From DASPKT01 sp035626475 (lineage in GTDB: Bacteria; Pseudomonadota; Alphaproteobacteria; Azospirillales; Azospirillaceae), in assembly GCA_035626475.1 (NCBI GenBank), contig DASPNP010000022.1:185056-249055 (forward strand): DNA of 64,000 bases, written 5' to 3'. Both the position numbers and the translations under genes were made by a program. This document shows positions 1 through 9,500 of the stretch, piece by piece (the first letter of the stretch is position 1; every line of letters starts with the position of its first letter). Below the pieces are notes generated by a model, which did not search any database, was not told where the DNA came from, and was given only the letters and a program-made list of their open reading frames with translations.

Positions 1-137
1 CCCTGCTCGCCGCCGCTTCCGTCCCGCTGCGCGTGGAGACGCTGCTGGCGGCCTTTCCCGAGCAGCGGCGCGGGCATCTGGCGCGCGGCCTCGTCTGGCT
101 CGCCAAGTTCGACCTGGGCGCCTTCCCGACGGCCTGA
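1..137 (+). CDS. C-terminal fragment of an unidentified protein
   Basis: An open frame enters from the left edge (codons begin at base 3) and ends at a TGA at 135-137, leaving 44 residues that finish in AKFDLGAFPTA. The fragment is rich in Leu, Ala and Arg and looks like the last helices of a small helical or winged-helix domain. Codon use is the same high-GC style as the rest of the window. I do not recognise the family and the rest lies outside the window. About 108 bases without a clear gene separate it from the next start. Confidence 0.4.
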   Translation, partial: LLAAASVPLRVETLLAAFPEQRRGHLARGLVWLAKFDLGAFPTA

Positions 138-245
138 CCGCCCGGACGCACTGGGCGAATTCTGGGACGGGCCTCCGTAGCGCTTTGTGCTTCGGTGCCG
201 GGGCCGGTATAAGCGCATGATATGTGTTGAACGCTGGATTCCACG

Positions 246-845
246 ATGAGCCAAGAGCGCAAGGTCCTTCATGTCGGCTGCGGGGCGCCCAACCCGATGA
301 AGCTGCATGCCCACTTCCGCAAGCCGGGCTGGCGCGAGGTGCGGCTGGACATCGATCCGGTCGTGAAGCCTGACATCGTGGCCTCGATGACCGATATGTC
401 CGTCATTCCCGACGGCGACATGGACGCGCTCTACTCCTCGCACAATGTCGAGCATCTCTATCCGCACGAGGTGCCGGTGGCGCTGCGCGAGTTCCGGCGG
501 GTGCTGAAGCCGACCGGCTTCGCCCTGATCACGCTGCCGGACCTGCAGGAGATCGCCAAGCTGGTCGCCGAGGACAAGCTGGAGGACGCGGCATACCAGT
601 CCCCGGCCGGTCCGATCTCCCCGCTGGACATGCTCTACGGGTTCCGGCCGTCCATGGCGCGGGGCAACCTGTTCATGGCGCACCGCACCGGTTTCACCGC
701 CAAGACGCTGGGCCAGCACTGCGTGGCGGCGGGCTTCGCCGAGGTGCGCCTGTGGAAGGGCTCCTGCTTCGACCTGTGGGCCCAGGCCTTCGTGACGCCG
801 CCGCCGAAGCAGGCGGAACAGCCCGCCGCCGCCGTCGAGGCGTGA
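246..845 (+). CDS. class I SAM-dependent methyltransferase
   Basis: This 199-residue cytoplasmic protein is a small class I methyltransferase. The SAM-binding motif I appears as HVGCGAP near residues 9-15, an acidic end of strand 2 as RLDID near 33-37, and the post-motif region as YSSHNVEHLYPHEV near 63-76, followed by the usual RVLKPTGFALITLPD strand. The length fits the Methyltransf_11 group. The substrate is unknown. It sits four bases ahead of a GT4 glycosyltransferase, so a role in modifying a glycan or glycan precursor is likely but inferred. The ATG at 246 is the first in-frame start with the complete fold; its ribosome site is weak. Confidence 0.85.
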   Translation: MSQERKVLHVGCGAPNPMKLHAHFRKPGWREVRLDIDPVVKPDIVASMTDMSVIPDGDMDALYSSHNVEHLYPHEVPVALREFRRVLKPTGFALITLPDLQEIAKLVAEDKLEDAAYQSPAGPISPLDMLYGFRPSMARGNLFMAHRTGFTAKTLGQHCVAAGFAEVRLWKGSCFDLWAQAFVTPPPKQAEQPAAAVEA

Positions 846-849
846 GCCG

Positions 850-2178
850 ATGCGCATCCTGTTCATCCACCAGAATTTCCCGGGCCAGTACAAGCACATG
901 GCCCCTTATCTCGCCGCCTCCGGCGAGCATCAGGTGGTCTGCCTGGGTGAGCATGAGAACGTCGCGCCCCGGAACCTGACCATCCCCGGCGCAGCCATCG
1001 CCACCTACCCGAAGCCCAACGGCGCCAATCCCAGCACGCATCACTATGTGCGCAACCTCGAGGGTTGCGTGCGCCGGGGGCAGGCGGTCGCCCGGGCCTT
1101 GCTGAAGCTGCAGCAGCAGGGCTTCACGCCCGACGTGGTCTGCGCCCATTCCGGCTGGGGCGAAAGCCTGTTCGTCAAGGACGTGTTCCCGGACGCCAAG
1201 CTGCTGGCCTTCATGGAATTCTACTACCGGGCGACGGGCAGCGACGTCGGCTTCGACCCGGAATTCCCGTCGCAGATGGACGATATCTTCCGCGTGCGCA
1301 TCAAGAACGCGGCCATGCAGATGAGCCTCACCGCCATGGATTGGGGGGTGACGCCGACCCGCTGGCAGTGGGAGCAGCAGCCGTCCGAGTACCGGGACCG
1401 GATCAGCACCATCCATGACGGCGTCGACACCGACCTGGTGCGCCCCGACCCGGCGGCGGTTCTGACGATCCCCGGCAAGGGTTTGAGCTTCCGGCCGGGC
1501 GACGAGGTCGTGACCTTCGTCAACCGCAACCTGGAGCCCTACCGCGGCTACCACACCTTCATGCGGGCCATGCCGGAGATGCAGCGCCGCCGGCCGAACG
1601 CGCATTTCGTGCTGATCGGCGGCGACGACGTCAGCTACGGCAAGTCCACGTCCGGCACGTCTTACCGCGCGCAGTATCTGGCTGAGGTCGCCGACCGCGT
1701 CGACCATGATCGCATCCATTTCCTGGGCCGGGTCCCCTACGACCAGTTCCTCTCGCTGCTGCAGGTCTCGGCCTGCCACGTCTACCTGACCTATCCCTTC
1801 GTCCTGTCCTGGTCGATGCTGGAGTCGATGGCCGCCGGCTGCCTGCTGGTGGCCTCGGCGACCCAGCCGGTGACGGAGGTCGTGAAGGACGGGGTCAACG
1901 GGCTGCTGACCGATTTCTTCGACCATCAGGCGCTGGCGGAGACCGTCGACCGTGCCCTGTCCGCGCCGGACCGGATGGCGGCGATGCGGGCCCGGGCGCG
2001 CGAGACCATCGTCCGCGACTACGATCTGCGCCGCGTCTGCCTGCCCCGCCACGTCAAGCTCATCGAGGACTTGGTGGCCGGCCGTCTGGGTCCCCAGGGC
2101 AAGCCGCTGCCGCCTGCGCTGCGGAAGGTCGTCGCCGAGCGCGAGGCGCGCCTGCGCGGCGCCAAGGCGCGGACCTGA
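850..2178 (+). CDS. glycosyltransferase family 4 (GT-B fold)
   Basis: This 442-residue protein begins with a Rossmann strand (MRILFIHQNFPGQYKHMA), as in the N-terminal GT4 acceptor domain. The C-terminal donor domain shows FVNRNLEPYRGYHTFMRAMP near 220-240, a loop around HFLGRVPYDQFLSLLQ near 295-310, and SWSMLESMAAGCLLVASATQPVTEVVKDGVNGLL near 323-356. The latter holds the conserved Glu and glycine-rich donor-nucleotide region. It would transfer a sugar from an activated nucleotide to a glycan or lipid acceptor at the cytoplasmic face. Donor and acceptor cannot be read. It is co-directional with the methyltransferase just upstream (4 bases), suggesting one transcription unit. Confidence 0.88.
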   Translation: MRILFIHQNFPGQYKHMAPYLAASGEHQVVCLGEHENVAPRNLTIPGAAIATYPKPNGANPSTHHYVRNLEGCVRRGQAVARALLKLQQQGFTPDVVCAHSGWGESLFVKDVFPDAKLLAFMEFYYRATGSDVGFDPEFPSQMDDIFRVRIKNAAMQMSLTAMDWGVTPTRWQWEQQPSEYRDRISTIHDGVDTDLVRPDPAAVLTIPGKGLSFRPGDEVVTFVNRNLEPYRGYHTFMRAMPEMQRRRPNAHFVLIGGDDVSYGKSTSGTSYRAQYLAEVADRVDHDRIHFLGRVPYDQFLSLLQVSACHVYLTYPFVLSWSMLESMAAGCLLVASATQPVTEVVKDGVNGLLTDFFDHQALAETVDRALSAPDRMAAMRARARETIVRDYDLRRVCLPRHVKLIEDLVAGRLGPQGKPLPPALRKVVAEREARLRGAKART

Positions 2179-2193
2179 CCGGTTGGATATGCC

Positions 2194-2769
2194 ATGAGCG
2201 ACGAGCGGCCGCCCGCCCCCCAGCCCATGCTGGCCCGGACCATCACCTTCTCCTACGACGAGGGGGAGGACCGGGTGCTGGTGAACTGCAAGGCCGAGGA
2301 TCCGGAGCGGCTGGAGACGCTGATGCTGAGCCGCCGGATGGTGCGCAACATCCTGCGCACCTGCGCCGGCATACTGGCCCAGTCCAGCGAGCGCGCCGGC
2401 CGGACGCCCAGCGGCTACCGCGAGGACGTGCTGGCGATGGAGCATCTGGGCGCGGTCGCCAGCAGCAGCCAGCACCAGTCCTCGCTGCCGCCGATGCAGG
2501 CGGTGCCGACGCAGGAGGTCGAGCACCGGCATCTGGTGCTGCAGCTCGACATCGACAGCCGCGCGGACGGCGGCTACATGCTCCGCTTCCACGACCGCAC
2601 GGGCATGTGCGTCGCCACGGGCGTGACCCGGGTGGAGATGCACCATGTGCTGGACGCGCTGGTCGGGCTGTCCCGGCGCGGCGAATGGGGCCTGGACGCC
2701 GAGGCCGGCTGGCTGGCCTCCGCCGGCGAGGCGTTGCGCCCCGGCCGCGCCGGCGCCCTGTCCTCCTGA
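2194..2769 (+). CDS. hypothetical protein, 191 residues
   Basis: I do not recognise this protein. It has no signal peptide or membrane segment. The N-terminal half carries a strand-rich stretch (TITFSYDEGEDRVLVNCKAED) followed by a basic helix (LSRRMVRNILRTCAGIL). A Ser/Gln-rich linker follows near residues 88-110, then a second strand-rich part ending in a helix with GVTRVEMHHVLDALVGLSRR. It lies 15 bases after the GT4 gene and is followed within 14 bases by the next gene, so it appears to belong to the same unit. Its codon use matches its neighbours and the frame is intact, which supports it being real. Confidence 0.65.
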   Translation: MSDERPPAPQPMLARTITFSYDEGEDRVLVNCKAEDPERLETLMLSRRMVRNILRTCAGILAQSSERAGRTPSGYREDVLAMEHLGAVASSSQHQSSLPPMQAVPTQEVEHRHLVLQLDIDSRADGGYMLRFHDRTGMCVATGVTRVEMHHVLDALVGLSRRGEWGLDAEAGWLASAGEALRPGRAGALSS

Positions 2770-2783
2770 GCCGGGAGGGCCCG

Positions 2784-3257
2784 GTGCGTGCCTCCCTCCT
2801 CGCCCTGGCATTCCTGGCGCTCACCGCCATGACGCCCGACCCGCTCTGGCAGGACGCCGAGCGCGTGCTGGTGCGCTGCCATGTCGACCGGGGCGGCGCC
2901 CCGGCGGACCCTGCCGGGCTCGAAGGGCGGCTTTGCGGCGGGCTGGCCGGGGCGGTGGCGTCCCGCCTGAAGGACCGGCTGCCGGTCGAGGTGGCGACCC
3001 CGGCGGATGCCCGGATCGTCGAGGCGGGGTCGGTCCTGCTGCTGCTCCACGCCCGGGTGCAGCCCGTGGCCGAAATCGTTCCGGAAACGGAAGGATCGGC
3101 CCTGGTGCTGTCCCTGCAGACCGGCCGGGGCGATCCCGCGGCGCAACCGGCACCTTCCTGGTTCAAGGTGGCGCCCAAGGCCTTGCCCTTCCCGCTGGCC
3201 GACGCCCCCCTGCGCCAAGCCATGGACGCGCTGGCGGCGGACCTGCTGGGGCGTTGA
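2784..3257 (+). CDS. small secreted or lipid-free periplasmic protein, unknown
   Basis: I place the start at the GTG at 2784, giving 157 residues. A GGGAGGG ribosome site lies at 2773-2779, and the frame then opens with a signal-peptide-like stretch (VRASLLALAFLALTAMTP). Two cysteines lie near 31 and 51. An Ala/Leu-rich domain contains the strand SVLLLLHARVQPVAEIVP. The family is not recognised. An earlier in-frame start at 2607 lies inside the upstream gene and would destroy the signal sequence, so I reject it. It ends the first co-directional block before the protease genes. Confidence 0.6.
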   Translation: MRASLLALAFLALTAMTPDPLWQDAERVLVRCHVDRGGAPADPAGLEGRLCGGLAGAVASRLKDRLPVEVATPADARIVEAGSVLLLLHARVQPVAEIVPETEGSALVLSLQTGRGDPAAQPAPSWFKVAPKALPFPLADAPLRQAMDALAADLLGR

Positions 3258-3370
3258 GACACGGGCTGGGACAAGTCCGTGACCCGGCACATCGCCAGAA
3301 AGTGTTAAGCCTCAAAGGCTAGGCTGACGGGAGAGACGCGCGCCACGCGCCCCCGACCAGGAGCTTCGCC

Positions 3371-6300
3371 TTGTCCTTCATCCATACCGGCCTCGACGGC
3401 TGCGCCTGCCCGGTCTGCGCCGGGCCGACGGTTTCCGCCCCGACCGGGGACATGGGCGGCGGCATCATCGCCGACGGCAAGCCGGTGCTGACCCCGGACC
3501 AGGCGGCGGCGCTGATCGGCCGCGACGCCGACAGCTGGAGCGGCGCCACGGTGACCTTCGGCTTCCGTACGGCGGCGCCGCCGGCGAGCTACGGCCAGGA
3601 GGGGGGCGCTTTCACCGCCTTCTCCGCGACGCAGCAGATCGCCGCCCGCCTCGCCATGGGGCTGTGGGACGACGTGCTGGCGCCCTCCTTCCGCGAGGCG
3701 CCGGAGGGCTCGGCCCAGATCCTGTTCGGCAACACCAGCTACAAGAGCTTCCAAGCCTACTCCTCGACCCCGGGCGAGGGGCGGGGCGGCGACGTCTGGG
3801 TCAACCCGACCATGACGACCAACCAGCAGCTGGTGAACGGGCAGTACGGGCTCTTCACCCTGATCCACGAGGTGGGCCATGCGCTGGGCCTCAACCATCC
3901 CGGCGACTACGACGCCGGTTCGGGCAGCGGCAGCAGCTATCAGGTCGAGGCGCAGTACCGGCAGGACAACCAGCAATTCACGGCCATGTCCTATTTCTCG
4001 GCCCTGAACAACGGCTCCTACCACGGCATCCCGCCGCGCTACGCGGCGACGCCGCTGCTGCACGACGTGCTGGCGGCGCAGGCGATCTACGGTCCCGACC
4101 TGACGACGCGCACCGGCGACACGATTTACGGCTACAACTCGACCGCCGGCCGCTCCGCCTTCGACTTCACCCGCACCCTGCTGCCGGTGGTCACCCTCTG
4201 GGACGCCGGCGGCCAGGACACGCTCGACCTGTCCGGCGCCCAGGGCAACAGCGTGGTGGATCTGCGCCAGGGCGGCTATTCCGACGTGAACGGCTACACC
4301 CGCAACATCGCCATCGCCTTCGGCACGCAGATCGAGAACGCGGTGGGCGGCAAGGGCGCCGACCGGATCACCGGCAACGAGCTGCCCAACCTGATCACCG
4401 GCGGCGCCGGCAACGACACGCTGGAGGGCGGCGCCGGGACCGACACCGCCCGGTTCAAAGGCAACCGGGCCGGCTACGAGCTGACGGTGGGCGAGACCGC
4501 GGTCACCGTGCGCGACCGCAGCGGCGCCGACGGCACCGATACGCTGACCGGCATCGAGCGGCTGGCCTTCGCCGACCAGATCGTGGACCTCGCCGACGTG
4601 GCGCCGCTGCCGACCGCGACGTTGTCGAACCTGCGGCTGGTCGAGGGCACCGAGCGCGGCGGCACCGCCCTGTTCCAGCTGGTGCTGACCCAGCCGGCGG
4701 CCCGCCCCGTCACCCTGGCCTACGCCACCAAGGCCGGCACCGCCGCGGCCGGCCAGGACTTCACCGCCACCAGCGGCACGATCTCCCTGGCCGCCGGCCA
4801 GTCCTCCGCCTTGATCCCCGTGAAGCTGCTGGCGGACACGGCGGGCGAGGGGGACGAGAGCTTCCAGCTGGTCCTGTCGCAGGCCAACGGCGTCCGCTTC
4901 GCCGCCGGCGCCACGCTGGCCGCCACCGCCACCATCCTGGACGACGATCCGGTCGGCGCCGACAGGGTCGCGGGCGGCCCGTCCAGCACGGCGGCGCTGG
5001 AGGTCGGCCGCACCGTGCGCGGCGGGCTGGAGAGCCGCAGCGACCAGGACTGGTACCGCGTCACCCTGCGCGCCGGGCAGAGCTACAGCATCGATCTGCG
5101 CGGCCGCGCCACCGGCGAGGGCTCGCTGGAGGACCCCTACGTCCAGCTCTATGACTCCGCGGGCGCGCGCCTGGCCGGCAGCGACGATGACGGGCTGGGC
5201 CGCAACGGCCGCCTGACCTACACCCCCACCAGGGACGGCACCTTCCTGGTGGCGGCCGGCAGCTGGGACGGCGACTTCGCCGGCAGCTACGCGCTGACCG
5301 TCACCCCGGGCGGCCCGGCCTTGCCCCCGGCCGTTTCGGTGACGGGGACCCGGGCGGTGGAGGGCGGCCAGCTCTCCTTCGCCGTGAGCCTTTCGGCGCC
5401 GTCGGCCGACCTGGTGACGGTCTGGGCGGCGACGGAGGACGGCACCGCCGCCGCTGGCGCCGATTACCGCGCCGTCTCCCAGGCCGTGCGCTTCGAGCCC
5501 GGCCAGACCGCCGCCACCGTCACGGTCGCCGTCGCGGCCGACACCGCGCGCGAGGGCGACGAGAGCCTGACCCTGCGCCTGTCCACGCCGCAGGGCGCGG
5601 TGCTGGCCGGCGGCGCGCAGACGCTGACCGCGGCCGGCACGCTGCTGGATCCGGACGGCGCCTCGGCGCCCAAGCAGAAGGCGCTGCTGCTGGGCATGGC
5701 GGACGGCGGCATCGTCGGCTGGATGCCGGAGCTGGGCGCCGACGGCTTCCTGGCCGCCGGCGGCTTCGATCCGGACCAGGTGCGGGTGACAGCCGTGGCC
5801 GACTTCACCGGCGACGGCAAGATGGACCTGCTGCTGCAGCAGGCGGACGGCCGCACCCTGCTGTTCGAGTTGGTCAAGGGCCCCGGCGGCTACGCCCCGC
5901 TGCCGGAGATGGGAAATTTCCGCCCGGCGGCCTCCGGCGATTTCGCCGGCACCGGCGCCAGCGACGTGCTGCTGCGCGACGCCGCCAGCGGCGAGCTGCG
6001 CATCCTCGACATCGCCGCCGGCAGCAACGCGCCCTTCCTGACCCTGTCGCCGGGATTCTCCGTGGTCGGGGCCGGCAATGTCGACGGGCAGGGGCGCGAC
6101 GACGTCCTGTTCCGCAACGACGCGACCGGCGGCGTCTTCGCCTGGACCGGGTCGGGCTTCCTGGACCTGCTGACCGTCGGGCCGGGCTGGGCCGTGGCCG
6201 ATGTCGGCAACTTCACCGGCGACCGGGCCGAGGATCTGCTGCTGCGCAACACCGCCACCGGCACGCTGATCTTCTGGGACGTGAAGGGCGGCGCGGCCGG

Positions 6301-6496
6301 CTTCCGCGATTTCCTGACGCTCGGCGCCGGCTGGTCGGTGCTGGGCAGCGGCGACATCGACGGCGACGGCCGCGACGACGTGGTGATGCGCCAGGCCGAC
6401 ACCGGCCAGGCCATCTGGTGGGACGGGGCCGGCTTCCACGATTTCGGCTCGGTGCTGGCGAAGGTGTCGCTGCTGGGGATCGGGCTCGCCTTCTGA
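3371..6496 (+). CDS. serralysin-like metalloprotease with Calx-beta, PPC and FG-GAP domains
   Basis: This 1041-residue protein starts at TTG 3371 with an AGGAG site at 3359-3363; no signal peptide is seen. The first residues carry a cysteine cluster (C11, C13, C16 in CACPVCAG). The metzincin zinc site HEVGHALGLNH spans 166-176 and the serralysin Met-turn MSY starts at M206. One RTX-like stretch (GGAGNDTLEGGAGTD) follows near 345. Then come a Calx-beta domain (about 418-525), a PPC domain (about 535-645), a second Calx-beta (about 655-760) and FG-GAP/VCBS-like repeats (about 775-1041) with DxTGDGKMD-type calcium loops. It is probably an exported endopeptidase that degrades or adheres to extracellular proteins. 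Classical serralysins are about 480 residues and rely on C-terminal RTX repeats plus type I secretion. That route is not visible here. Confidence 0.88.
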   Translation: MSFIHTGLDGCACPVCAGPTVSAPTGDMGGGIIADGKPVLTPDQAAALIGRDADSWSGATVTFGFRTAAPPASYGQEGGAFTAFSATQQIAARLAMGLWDDVLAPSFREAPEGSAQILFGNTSYKSFQAYSSTPGEGRGGDVWVNPTMTTNQQLVNGQYGLFTLIHEVGHALGLNHPGDYDAGSGSGSSYQVEAQYRQDNQQFTAMSYFSALNNGSYHGIPPRYAATPLLHDVLAAQAIYGPDLTTRTGDTIYGYNSTAGRSAFDFTRTLLPVVTLWDAGGQDTLDLSGAQGNSVVDLRQGGYSDVNGYTRNIAIAFGTQIENAVGGKGADRITGNELPNLITGGAGNDTLEGGAGTDTARFKGNRAGYELTVGETAVTVRDRSGADGTDTLTGIERLAFADQIVDLADVAPLPTATLSNLRLVEGTERGGTALFQLVLTQPAARPVTLAYATKAGTAAAGQDFTATSGTISLAAGQSSALIPVKLLADTAGEGDESFQLVLSQANGVRFAAGATLAATATILDDDPVGADRVAGGPSSTAALEVGRTVRGGLESRSDQDWYRVTLRAGQSYSIDLRGRATGEGSLEDPYVQLYDSAGARLAGSDDDGLGRNGRLTYTPTRDGTFLVAAGSWDGDFAGSYALTVTPGGPALPPAVSVTGTRAVEGGQLSFAVSLSAPSADLVTVWAATEDGTAAAGADYRAVSQAVRFEPGQTAATVTVAVAADTAREGDESLTLRLSTPQGAVLAGGAQTLTAAGTLLDPDGASAPKQKALLLGMADGGIVGWMPELGADGFLAAGGFDPDQVRVTAVADFTGDGKMDLLLQQADGRTLLFELVKGPGGYAPLPEMGNFRPAASGDFAGTGASDVLLRDAASGELRILDIAAGSNAPFLTLSPGFSVVGAGNVDGQGRDDVLFRNDATGGVFAWTGSGFLDLLTVGPGWAVADVGNFTGDRAEDLLLRNTATGTLIFWDVKGGAAGFRDFLTLGAGWSVLGSGDIDGDGRDDVVMRQADTGQAIWWDGAGFHDFGSVLAKVSLLGIGLAF

Positions 6497-6566
6497 GCAG
6501 CCCTTCCAAGCGGGCCCCCGGAGCCCCTATAGTGGGGCGGGGGCGTCCGGGCACGGGAAGAGAAGC

Positions 6567-9500
6567 ATGCTCATTCATCAGGCGGAGGGGCCCTGCGCCT
6601 GCCCCCTCTGCGCCGGCGACGATCCGCGGCTCGACCCGGCCGGTGGCACGATTACCGCCGGTCCCCGCGCGGCCGCCTCGCCCGACACGCTGGACAAGGT
6701 GCCGTTCCGGCCCGAGCAGGCGGCGGCGCATCTGGGGCGCGACGCCAGGATCTGGGAGGATCCCGTCGTCACCTTCGGTTTCCGCGAGGCGACGCCGCCC
6801 GGCTCCTACGGCCGCGAGTCCGAAGCCTTCACTCCCTTCTCCGAGGCCCAGCGCGCCGCCACCCGCGAATCCATGGCGCTGTGGGACGATGTGGTGGGCA
6901 TCTCCTTCCAGGAGGGGCCGGACGGCGTCTCGCAGATCCTGTTCGGCAACAGCACCCACCGCAGCTTCCAGGCCTACGCCTCTCAGCCCGGCGCCGGGCG
7001 CGGCGGCGACATCTGGGTGAACCCGAACCAGGCGAGCAACCTGCGCCTCGGCATGGGCGACTATGGCCAGCACACGCTGGCGCACGAGATCGGCCACGCG
7101 CTGGGTCTGCGCCATCCCGGCGAGTACGACGCGTCCGACACCAGCGCCCCGACCTATTTCGAGGACGCCCAGTTCCGCCAGGACACGCGCCAGCACACGA
7201 TGATGTCGTACTGGAGCGCCTTCACATCGGGCGCCACCCATGTCGGCACCGCCTCCACGCGCTACGCCGCGACGCCGCTGCCCTACGACGTGCTGGCGGC
7301 GCAGCGCCTCTACGGTCCCGACATGGCGACGCGGACGGGCGACACGACCTACGGCTACAATTCCACCGCCGGGCGCGCCGCCTTCGACTTCACCGGCAAC
7401 ACGGAACCGGTCGTGACCATCTGGGACGCCGGCGGCGCCGACACGCTGGACCTGTCGGACAGCCGGCACGCCGCCGTGCTGGATCTGCGCCAGGGCGCCT
7501 TTTCCGACGTGAACGGGCTGAAGGGGAACCTCTCCATCGCCTATTTCACGCAGATCGAGAACGCGGTCGGCACGCGGCAGGCCGACCGCATCACCGGCAA
7601 CGAGCTGCCCAACCTCGTCACCGGCGGCGGCGGCAACGACACGATCGACGGCGGCGCCGGCATCGACACGGCCCGGTACCTGGGCGGCCGCGCCGGTTAC
7701 GAGGTGGTCCAGTCCGGCTCGACCGTCACGGTGCGCGACCTCTCCGGCGCGGAAGGGACCGATACGCTGACCGGCGTGGAGCGGCTGGCCTTCGCCGACA
7801 TGGTGGTGGACCTGGCCGCCATCCCCGCGCAGCCCACCGTCACCCTGTCGAACGTCCGCGCCGTCGAGGGGACGGAGCGCGGCGGCACGATGATGTTCGA
7901 GCTGGTGCTGAGCCAGGCGGCCACCCAGACGGTCACGGTCGCCTATGCCACGCGGGGCCTGAGCGCCCAGCCCGGCCAGGATTTCGAGGCGGCAAGCGGC
8001 ACCGTCACCCTGGCGCCCGGCCAATCCTCCGCCCTGATCCCGGTGCGGGTCTTCGCCGATTCCGTGGCGGAGGGGGACGAGGCCTTCCAGCTGGTGCTGA
8101 CCTCCGTGACCGGCGCCCAGCTGGCGGGCGGCGGCGAGCTGCGGGCCACCGCCACGCTGCTGGAGGACGACCCCTCCGCGGTGGACGAGGCGCCGGCCGA
8201 CGCGACGACGACGCGCGAGCTGACGCTCGGCCAGTCGGTCACGGGCGGGCTGCAGCGGCAGGGAGACGCAGACTGGTACAAGGTGTCGCTGAAGGCCGGC
8301 ACCGCCTACGCCATCTCGCTGCAGGGCCGGACCTCGGCCGACGGGTCGCTCGAGGACCCGATGCTGAAGCTGTTCAACCCGGACGGCCAGTTCCTCGTGG
8401 AGGACGACGACGGCGGCGCCGGGCGCAATTCGCTCATCACCTACACGCCGCTGTTCGACGGCACCTACTACGTCCAAGCCCAGGCCTGGGACGACGACTA
8501 TGCCGGCACCTACACGCTCGTGGTGCGCCCGAACTGGCAGCCGCAGGTGCCCGAGCTGTCGATCGCGGCCGCGCGCGTCACGGAGGGGGAGGGCGGCACC
8601 GCCGCGCTGGTCTTCACACTCACCCTGTCGGAAGCCGCCATGGACGCGGTGACCGTCTGGGCGGCGACGGAGGACGGCACCGCCGCGGCCGGGCTCGACT
8701 ACCGGCCGCTGTCGCAGGCGTTGCGCTTCGAGCCGGGCCAGATCAGCCTCACCGTCACGGTTCCCGTGTCCGGCGACCGCACCGCGGAAGGCGACGAGAC
8801 GGTGACGCTGCGCCTGTCCGACGTCCGCGGCGCCGTCTTCGCGGACAATGCCCTGACCCTCACCGCGGCCGGTACGCTTGCCGACGACGATGTCCAGTCC
8901 GCCCCGCTCCAGCCCGGCGTGCTGCTGGCCCTGCCGGACGGCGCGGTGCTGGCGTGGGCGCCGGATCTGGGCGCCGAGGGCTTCCGCGACCTGGGCGGGC
9001 TGGACGGGACCGCCCGGCTGGCGGCGGACCTCACCGGCGACGGCAGGCTGGACCTGCTGCTGCGGCGGGACGACGGGCGCTACGCCGTGCTGGACGCGGC
9101 CCAGGGACCCGGTGGCGCCGTCCCGCTGCCCGATATCGGGGCCGACCTGCCGCTGCTGGCCGGGCGCTTCGTCGGATCGGGCGCCGCCGACCTGCTGCTG
9201 CGGGACCCCGCGACGGGCGCCCTGCGCTTCCTGGACGCGGCGACGGGAACGACGGAGCCCTTCCTGACGCCGGGGGCGGCCACCTCGGTGGTCGGCGCCG
9301 CCGACCTGGAGGGGCGCGGGCGCGACGCGGTGCTGTTCCAGAACGCCGACACCGGCGCCGTCATCGCCTGGAGCGGCGGCGCCTTCCGCGACCTGCTGAC
9401 CCTGCCCGCCGGCTGGAGGGTCGCGGCCACGGGCGACTTCATGGGCGACCGGGCGGACGATCTGCTGCTGCAGGACACCGTGGCGGGCACGCTGCTCTTC

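Noticed and set aside
3305..6439. 1044-residue open frame on the minus strand opposite the first metalloprotease
   Set aside because: It is a GC-driven shadow: low-complexity Ala/Gly/Arg/Gln sequence with no motif, fully opposite a protein with clear catalytic and domain motifs.
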